Of a DNA stretch of 64,000 bases, positions 13,811-22,800 are shown piece by piece. This DNA is from Pseudomonas putida S13.1.2. Its GTDB lineage: Bacteria; Pseudomonadota; Gammaproteobacteria; Pseudomonadales; Pseudomonadaceae. The DNA is taken from positions 4,092,001-4,156,000 of the forward strand of contig NZ_CP010979.1 in NCBI RefSeq assembly GCF_000498395.2. The letters run 5' to 3'. Position 1 is the stretch's first letter, and each line of letters opens with the position of its first letter. A program made the position numbers and the translations under genes. The notes under the pieces were generated by a model. It worked only from the letters and a program-made list of their open reading frames with translations, had not been told where the DNA came from and did not search any database.

Positions 13811-16800
13811 GCCCGCTGCAACCCTCGGGGCTCGCTATCGATACCGCTGGCATTCACCTTACCGGCCAAGGTCAGAGCGGCTCCATCGTCACCGTGCGTG
13901 ACGCTGACGGCAACGTGCTGGGCACCGCGACCGTGGGCGGCGACGGCCGCTTCGACATCACCCTCGACGCACCGCAGCGCAATGGCGAAAGCCTGACCGT
14001 CGAAGCCACCGACAGCCTGGGCAACAGCGCAGGGCCGGTGAACTTCACGGCACCAGACTCTACTCCACCGCAAGTGGTCACCAGCCCGGCCATCGATGGC
14101 AACGGCACCACGGTCACCGGCAACGGCGAACCGGGCGCCACCGTCACCGTGCGCGGGCCGGACGGCAGCGTGCTGGGCAGCACCGTGGTCGGCACTGACG
14201 GCGCATTCGAAATCACCCTCGATACGCCGCAGACCAACGGCCAGGCACTGACCGTGGAACAACGCGACCCGGCTGGCAACCTGTCAGCGGCGGTCGACTT
14301 GTCGGCGCCGGATACCCAGGCACCCGATATACCCACCGGCCTGGTCCTGGCTGGCGACGGCAGCAGCGTGAGCGGTAGCGGCGAGCCGGGTGCGCAGGTG
14401 ACCGTGACCGGCACTGGCGGCGCTGTACTGGGCACCGCAACGGTCCAGCCTGACGGCACCTTCCAGGTGACAATCGACCCGCCACAGCTCAATGGCCAGA
14501 CGCTGTCTGTCACTCAGGCCGACAATACTGGCAACGACTCGCTCGCTGGCACCGTCACCGCACCTGACCTCGAGGCACCGCTGGCGGCGCAAGGCCTGGG
14601 CCTTGACCCTACCGGCACAGTGCTCAGCGGGCAGGGCGAGGCTGGCAGCACCGTAGAGGTACGCAATGCTGCGGGCGACCTGCTAGGCACCATTGCGGTG
14701 GATACAGACGGCACGTTCGAAGTGACACTTGTCCCCGCCCAGACCAACGGTGAAGTATTGTCGGTGGTGCTGATCGATGGCGGCGGCAATGCCTCGCCGT
14801 CGGCCACCTTCACCGCTGACGACAGTACTGCGCCAACTGCGCCGGCCGGCCTCACCATCACCCCGGGCGGCAGCGCCATCCAGGGTACCGGTGAGGCAGG
14901 TTCCACGGTGGAGGTGCGGCTTGCCGACGGCACGCTGATAGGCACCATCGTCGTCCCTGCAGGCGGCAACTTCACGGTGCCACTGTCGCCCGCCCAACTG
15001 GACGGCCAGGCCCTCGATGTGACACTGATCGATGCCGCCGGCAATACCTCGGAGCCCAGCCAGGTCTTCGCTCCGGACATCACGCCACCGGCACTGCCCA
15101 CCGACGTGGTCGTCAACGACGAAGGCACTGCTGTGACCGGTAACGCACCTGGCGCCAGCTCGGTGACCGTGAACGATGGGGCCGGCAATGTGATCACTGT
15201 GCCGGTCAACCCGGACGGCAGTTTCAGCGTGCCGCTGGATACCCCGCAGAACAACGGCCAAACCGTGACCGTGGTAGTGACCGACGCAGCCGGTAACGAC
15301 TCGGCGCCGGTCTCTGTCACCGCCCCGGACACTACCGACCCACTGCCGGCCACTGGCATCAGCGTGAGCCCGGACGGCGGCACGGTCGGCGGCACCGCCG
15401 AACCTGGCAGCACGGTAGAAATCCGCAACCCTGATGACACCGTGCGCGGCACAGTACCCGTAGGGCCGGACGGTACCTTCGTGGTGCCGGTCGACCCGCC
15501 GCTCACAACCGGCGAAACCGTCGCTGTGGTGGTGATCGACCCTGCCGGCAATGAATCACCCGAGGTGCCGGTAGATGGCCCGACGGGCACGGAAGTGGCC
15601 ACACCGTCGGCCCTTGCCATCAGCGCCGACGGCTTCCTGCTGACCGGTCAAGGTACGGTCGGCTCGCTGATTACCGTGACCTCCGGGGGCACCACCCTGG
15701 GCACCGCCACGGTCGGCAGCGACGGCACCTTCCGTGTGTTCTTCCAGAATGCCCAGCTCAACGCCCAGACCTTGCTGGTCAGTGCCAAGGCGACCGCCGA
15801 TGGTGAGCCTTCGGTGCCGGCCATCATCGTGGCCAATGACACCACGGCACCCAACGCGCCGGCCCAGGTAGCCCTCAACGCCACCGGCAGTACCCTGACC
15901 GGCCAGGGCGAAGTGGGCGCAACCGTGCGCGTGACAGACGCACAAGGCACGCTGCTGGGGACTGCCACCGTCGGCAGCAATGGCCTGTTCAGCATCAGCT
16001 TCTCGCCGGCTGTGGACAATGGGCAGAACCTGATCGTGACCCAGGCAGATGCTGCGGGTAACGTTTCGCTCGCGGCCACCCTGCAGGCGCCCGACCTGCA
16101 GGCACCGCTGGCGGCCAGCAACCTCAGCCTCAACGGCGCAGCTACCGTGCTCAGTGGCCAGGGCGAAGCCGGTGCCAGCGTCACCGTACGCGACGCCAGT
16201 GGCGCCATCCTGGCCACCGGCACCGTCAACCAGAGCGGCCAGTTCCAGATCACCCTGCCCAACGCGCAGGTCACCGGCAGCCCGCTGCAGGTCACCCTCA
16301 GTGATGCTGCGGGCAACGTGTCCGGCCCGGCCAGCCTGGCCACACCAGACCGCACACCGCCAGCGGCCATCAGTAACCCGCAGTTGAGCCAGGACGGCCG
16401 GCAGCTTTCCGGCAGCGGAGAGGTGGGCGCCACGGTACAGGTACGCAACGCCGCCGGTGCCGTGCTCGGCACCGCCACGGTGGGCACCGACGGTCGCTTC
16501 ACGGTGACCTTCGATACGCCGCAAGCCAACGGCCAGGCCATCGGCGTCACACAAGTGGATGCCGCCGGCAACACCTCGCCAGCCGTCAACGTGACGACCC
16601 CGGACCTGACCCCACCCGCACCGCTGACCAACGTGGTGCTGAACAACAACGGCCTGACCCTGACCGGCCAAGGCGAAGCCGGCGCCACGGTTACCGTTCA
16701 CGGCCCGGACGGTACCATCATCGGCACCGGCGTGGTTGCCGCCAATGGCAGCTTTACCCTGACCCTGAACAGCGCACAGCTCAACGCCCAGCACCTGAGC

Positions 16801-19800
16801 GTTACGCAAACCGACGCGGGCAACAACACCTCCACCGCCGTGGCGGTCACCGCGCCGGACTTCACCCCGCCTGCGGCGCCCGCAGCACTCGCCCTGTCCA
16901 GTACCGGGCTGCAACTGACGGGTAACGCCGAAGCCGGCAGTACCGTGACCGTGCGCGATGCCAGCGGCAACGTGCTGGGCACGGCGGTAGCCGGCAGCAA
17001 CGGCACCTTCCAGGTCGCCCTGAACAGTGCCCAGACCAATGGCCAGACCCTGCAGGTGACCGCCACCGACGCAGCCGGCAACGTGTCGCCGGCCGCGCCT
17101 TACACCGCAGCCGACACCACGCCGCCAGCCGCCGTGAGCAACCTGGCGGTCTCCGCCAGTGGCGCCACGCTGACAGGCAATGGCGAAGCAGGCGCAACCG
17201 TCACCGTGCGGGCACCCGACAATACCGTGCTGGGCACCGCCACGGTCGGCGCCGACGGCCACTTCAGCGTCACCCTGTCGCCGGCCGCGATCACCGGTGA
17301 AAGCCTGAGCGTGGTGCAGGCCGATGCCGCACAGAACGTCTCCCCTGCGCAAAGCGTCACTGCGCCGGGCGTTCTGGCACCGGCCACGCCGGACAACCTG
17401 GTACTGGCCGCCGACGGCCTGTCGGTGACCGGCACGGCCGGCGCGGGCAGCACAGTCAAGGTGTATGGCCCCAACGGCGAATTGCTGGGCAGCAGCCCGG
17501 TCGCCAACGACGGTACCTTCACGGTCAACCTGGGCAGTGCACAGGCCAATGGCGAGGTGCTGCAGGTCAGCGCAACGGGCACCGATGGCGCAGTATCGCT
17601 GCCCGCCACCCTCCAGGCACCGGACACCACGGCACCGCAACCGCTGACCAACCTGGTGCTGTCCAACGACGGCCTGGTACTCAGTGGCCGCGGAGAGGCA
17701 GGTGCCACCGTTCGCGTGCTTGGCGAAGGCGGTATCGACCTGGGTACTGCCGTGGTCGATGCCAGCGGCAACTTCAGCGTCAACCTGGGCGCCGCACAGA
17801 TCAACGGCGAACAGCTCAGCGCCAGCCAGTCCGACGTGGCCGGCAACGAGTCCAACAGCGTCAGCCTGACCGCCCCTGACCGCGTCGCCCCGGATGCTGC
17901 CGACAACCTGGCCTTCGCCGGGGGCGGCAGCTTGCTAAACGGTACCGGCGAAGCGGGTGCCGCCGTGCGTGTGCTGGGCGCCGACGGTTCGGTACTGGGC
18001 AGTGCAACGGTGCGCGCGGACGGCACCTTCCAGGTCAACCTCGCATCGCCTCAGGCCAACGGCCAGCAAGTGCAAGTGGTGCTGACCGATGCAGCGGGCA
18101 ACCAATCTGCCGCCAGCGCCATCACCGCACCCGATACCACGCCGCCAACGGCACCAGGCGAACTGGCCGTTTCCGGAGATGGCGCCACCCTCACCGGCCG
18201 CGGCGAAGTTGGCGCGCTGGTGACCGTGACCAACCCGGCAGGCGAAGAAATCGGCAGCGCCACGGTCGATGCCAGCGGCCACTTCACCATCACCCTGAAC
18301 CCGGCACTGGGCAACGCCGAGCTGCTCAGCTTCACCCAGGCCGATGCAGCCGGCAACGTGTCGGCAGTGGCAACCCTGCAAACCCCGGACTTCACCCCGC
18401 CCGCCCCGCTCACCCAGGTGGTGATCAACGCAGACGGCAGCGTTGTCAGCGGCCAGGGCGAAGCCGGCGCGACGGTAATCGTGAGCAACGCCGCCGGTAC
18501 CGTACTGGGCACAGGTACCGTGCTTGCCGACGGCAGCTTCCGCGTCGAACTGTCACCTGCACAAATCAACGACCAGCTACTGTCGGTGCTACAGGCCGAC
18601 CCACCCGGCAACGTCAGCCTGCCGGTCGACGTGCGGGCGCCCGACCTTACGCCGCCAGCTGCAGCAACCGAGCTGCGGCTCAATGCAGCAGGCGATGAGC
18701 TGGGCGGTGTCGGCGAAGCGGGGGCCACGGTGCGCGTCTATGTCGGTACCACGCAGGTCGGTACCGGCACAGTGGGCGCCGATGGCACCTTTGTCGTCGA
18801 GCTTGATGCGGCGCAGCTCAACGGCCAGGTGCTGCAGGTAACCCTGACCGACGGCAAGGCCAACGTATCGGCGGTCAGCACTGTCACGGCCGTGGATATC
18901 ACCCCACCGGCTACCGTGATCGCCACCATCAACGACAGTGGCACCCAAGTGGTCGGTACCGCCGAAGCCGGCACCCGGGTTACCGTGGTCAACAACAACG
19001 GCGACCTGCTGGGCCAGGTGACGGTCGATCCGGACGGCACCTTTGTCCTCAACCTGAACAACCCGCAGATCAACGGTGAGGTCCTGACCGTCATCGCCCA
19101 GGACACCACCGGCAACCCGTCGGCGCCCCTGCAGGTGAACGCGCCAGACCTCACGGCGCCAGTGCAACCCGATAACCTGTTGCTCAACCCGGCAGGCACG
19201 TCGATGACCGGTACGGCAGAAGCCGGCACCACCATCACGGTGCGTGACCCGAACAACAACGTCGTAGGCACCGTGGAAGTGGGTGCAAACGGCCAGTTCA
19301 CCGTGCCGATCAACCCGGCGCAGAACAACGGCCAATTGCTCACAGTGGTGTCCACCGACGATGCCGGCAACGCCTCGGTGGTTGTCCCCTATCAAACCAA
19401 CGACACCTCACCGCCTGGGGTGGTCACCGACATGGCCATCAACAACACGTTCAACGTGCTGACCGGCAAGGGTGAACCTAATGCCACCGTCACCATCAGC
19501 CGCGGCGGATCGGTGCTCGGCACTGGCACGGTAGATGCCGCGGGTAACTTCCAGATAACGCTGGTGCCGGCGGCGGGCTCGCTCGCAACCCTGGCAGTGA
19601 CGCAATCCGACGGCATCAATACCTCTGCGGTCGCGACGTACATCACACCACTGATCGCACCGCCAGTGCCCCCCACCAACGTGACGCTGGGCAGCGATGG
19701 CCTGACCTTGGCCGGTAATGCGCCTAGTGGCGTGGGCATTCGCGTCTACGATGCCGCAGGCAACCTGATCGGCACAGGCGGCGCTACCCTGAACGGCACC

Positions 19801-22800
19801 TTTACCCTGACGCTGAACACAGCGCAGCTCAACGGCCAGCATATTTCGGTGACTGCTGTAGCACTGGTAGGCGGTGAATCGCAGCCGACCTTCCTGCAAG
19901 CCACCGACGTCACGCCACCGGCCAACCCGCTGGTGACCGGGCTGTCTCTGAACGGCCTGGTGCTGACCGGCACCGGTGAAGCAGGGGCGACGGTGACCGT
20001 GCGCGACGCCAGCAACAACGTGCTCGGCACGGCGGTGGTAAATGGCGGTGGCGTGTTCACCGTCAACCTGAACGCCGCACAGCTCAACGGCCAGGTACTG
20101 GGCGTGAGCCAGGCCGACGCTGCGGGCAATGTGTCCGGCAGTACAAGCTACACCGCCACGGACGTGCAACCACCTGCAACACCGACCAACGTCACCATCA
20201 ACGGCGCAGGTACCGTGCTCACCGGTAACGGTGAAGCGGGCGCCACGGTTACGGTCCAAGGCCCGAACGGCCAGGTGGGTACCGGTGTGGTGCAAGCCGA
20301 TGGCACCTTCACCATCAACCTGACCTCGCCACAGAACGACGGGCAACTGCTGGTGGTGCGCCAGGCCGATGCTGCCGGCAACCTGTCCGGTAGCACCAGC
20401 CTGACCGCGCCCGACACCACCCCGCCAGCCGCCCCGCTGGCCACCATCAACACCAATGGCACCTCGGTCAGCGGTTCTGGCCAGATCGGCAGCACGGTCA
20501 CCGTGCGCAATAGCGCCGGCACCGTGCTGGGGACTGCGACAGTGGGCAGCAACGGCCTGTTCGTGGTCAGCCTGACTGCGGCGCAGATCGACAACCAGGC
20601 GCTCAGCGTCACCCTCACCGACAGCGCCGGCAACGTCTCCACCGGCACTACGCTGACCGCACCAGACCTGACCCCACCTGCGGCTGCCGGCAACCTGCTG
20701 ATCAGTGCCGACGGCGGTACCCTGACCGGTACTGGCGAAGTGGGCGCCACCGTGACCGTACGCAGCGCCAACGGTACCGTGCTGCAAACCGCGACGGTGC
20801 AGCCGGACGGCAACTTCACCGTGACCCTGAGCCCGCCTCAGGACAACGGCCAGATCCTCTCGGTGACCCTCAGCGACCCGCGCGGCAACGTGTCGGGCAA
20901 CGTCAACGTCACCGCGCCGGATGTGGATGCCAACGCGCCGGTCATTGCCACCGACAACCTGGCCACCGCCACGGTCAACCTGGCAGCGGTCAGTGCCACC
21001 AAGACCTACACCGACAGCTTCACCACGCTGCTGTCGGGCTTCTCCAAGACCTACACCTGGACGGTGACGGCAGGCACCACGGCCGACCCGACCCTTACAC
21101 TGACCACCAACAGCGTGCTGGCACTGCTCAACAACACCAGTTTCACCCTGCAGGTAAAAGACGCCAGCGGCGCCTGGGTGACCATCGCCACCGGCAGCAC
21201 GCAGGGCCTGCTCGACCTGATCGTGCTGCCGATCGGCTTGCAGGTGGACATCGGCGTGCTGCAAGCCGGTGATTACCGCCTGACCGTGGGCAGTGGCGGC
21301 ATCGGCCTGGTGACCAACGTGAGCACCACGCTGGACATCACCTCCACCAGCTTGACCCAGTTTACCGGCACCGGCACGGCCACCTCGGGCAACGTCATCA
21401 CCGACGTGGGCACTGATGGCGCGGTGGATGCCCGTGGCCCGGACAGTAGCGCCGTGTTGCAAGTGCTGAAAAACGGCAGCTATGTCTCGGCCGGTACCTC
21501 AACCACGGTTCAGGGCCAGTACGGCACCTTGGTGATCAGTGCCGATGGCAGTTACACCTACACGCCAAACGGCAGCCCGAACAGTGTCGGCAAGGTGGAC
21601 GTGTTCAGCTACCAGCTGGTGCACCCGAACGGCCTGTCCGATACCGCCAACCTGTACGTGCGCATCGACAGCCCGCAAGCCACGGAGATCTGGAGCAGCA
21701 CCAACTACGCTGCACCGGCCACGGTGGTCGACGCAGTCAACGATGTCGGTACCAGCCACGTCACCTTGGCCAACCGCGTGGACACCAGCAGCAGTACGCT
21801 GGGCTCGCTGAGCCTGCCGGTGATCGGTTCGCGCCAGGCCACCTACACCACCACGGTTGCCGCCGATACCACGGCCAACCTCCAGGTGGTGGTCAACTCC
21901 ACCAACCTGTTGAGCCTGCTCAACGGCACCACCATCGAACTGCTCAAGCTCAACCCGGCCACCGGCCAGTACGTGCTGGTGCAGTCGGTGCCAGGCGGGT
22001 CGCTGATCAGCCTGCTGGGTGGCGGCGCGGGGTATACCTTCCAGAACCAGGGGGCCGGCACCTACCACGTACGTGTCACCGCCGGCGGCATCGGCCTGCT
22101 CAGCTCCATCACCACCAGCCTCAACGCCACCACCACACACCTGACCGAGTTCGTGGTCAGCGGCGCCACGGCAGCCACCGGCAACCTGCTGAGTGACGAC
22201 AACGTCGGTTCGGCACTGACCGTGCTGAGCGTGCTGACAGCGGCCAACACCTACACCATCCCCGGCTACAACGGGGTGAGCGTGGCCGGCACCTACGGCA
22301 CACTGCTGGTGCATGCCGACGGCAGCTACACCTACACGCTCAACCCGGGGCTTACCTCGGCGGTGGTCGGCCAGCACGACACCTTCACCTACGAGCTGAC
22401 CCACCCGAACGGCACCACCGACACCGCAACGCTGACCGTCAACCTGGACAACGCAGCAGGCCTCACCACGACCACCTCGCTGCTGGCCGACACCGGCGAC
22501 GAGGCTGTGGCGCTGGCCAGCCTGGCAGCCGCCACCGATGTGATCGCCGGCACCGACGGCAACGACCATCTCGATGGCAGCCAAGGTGGCCACATCACCC
22601 TGCAGGGTGGTGCGGGTAACGACACGCTGGTGGTGGTCGACCAGAACTTCGCCAGCGTCGAAGGCGGTACGGGGACCGACACCCTGCTGTGGGGCGGCGG
22701 TGATGCCAGCATCGACCTGGGCAACCTGGCCGGGCGCGTGCACGACATCGAAGTCATCGACCTCAACGACACCAGTTCGGTGGCGCTTACCCTCAACCTG

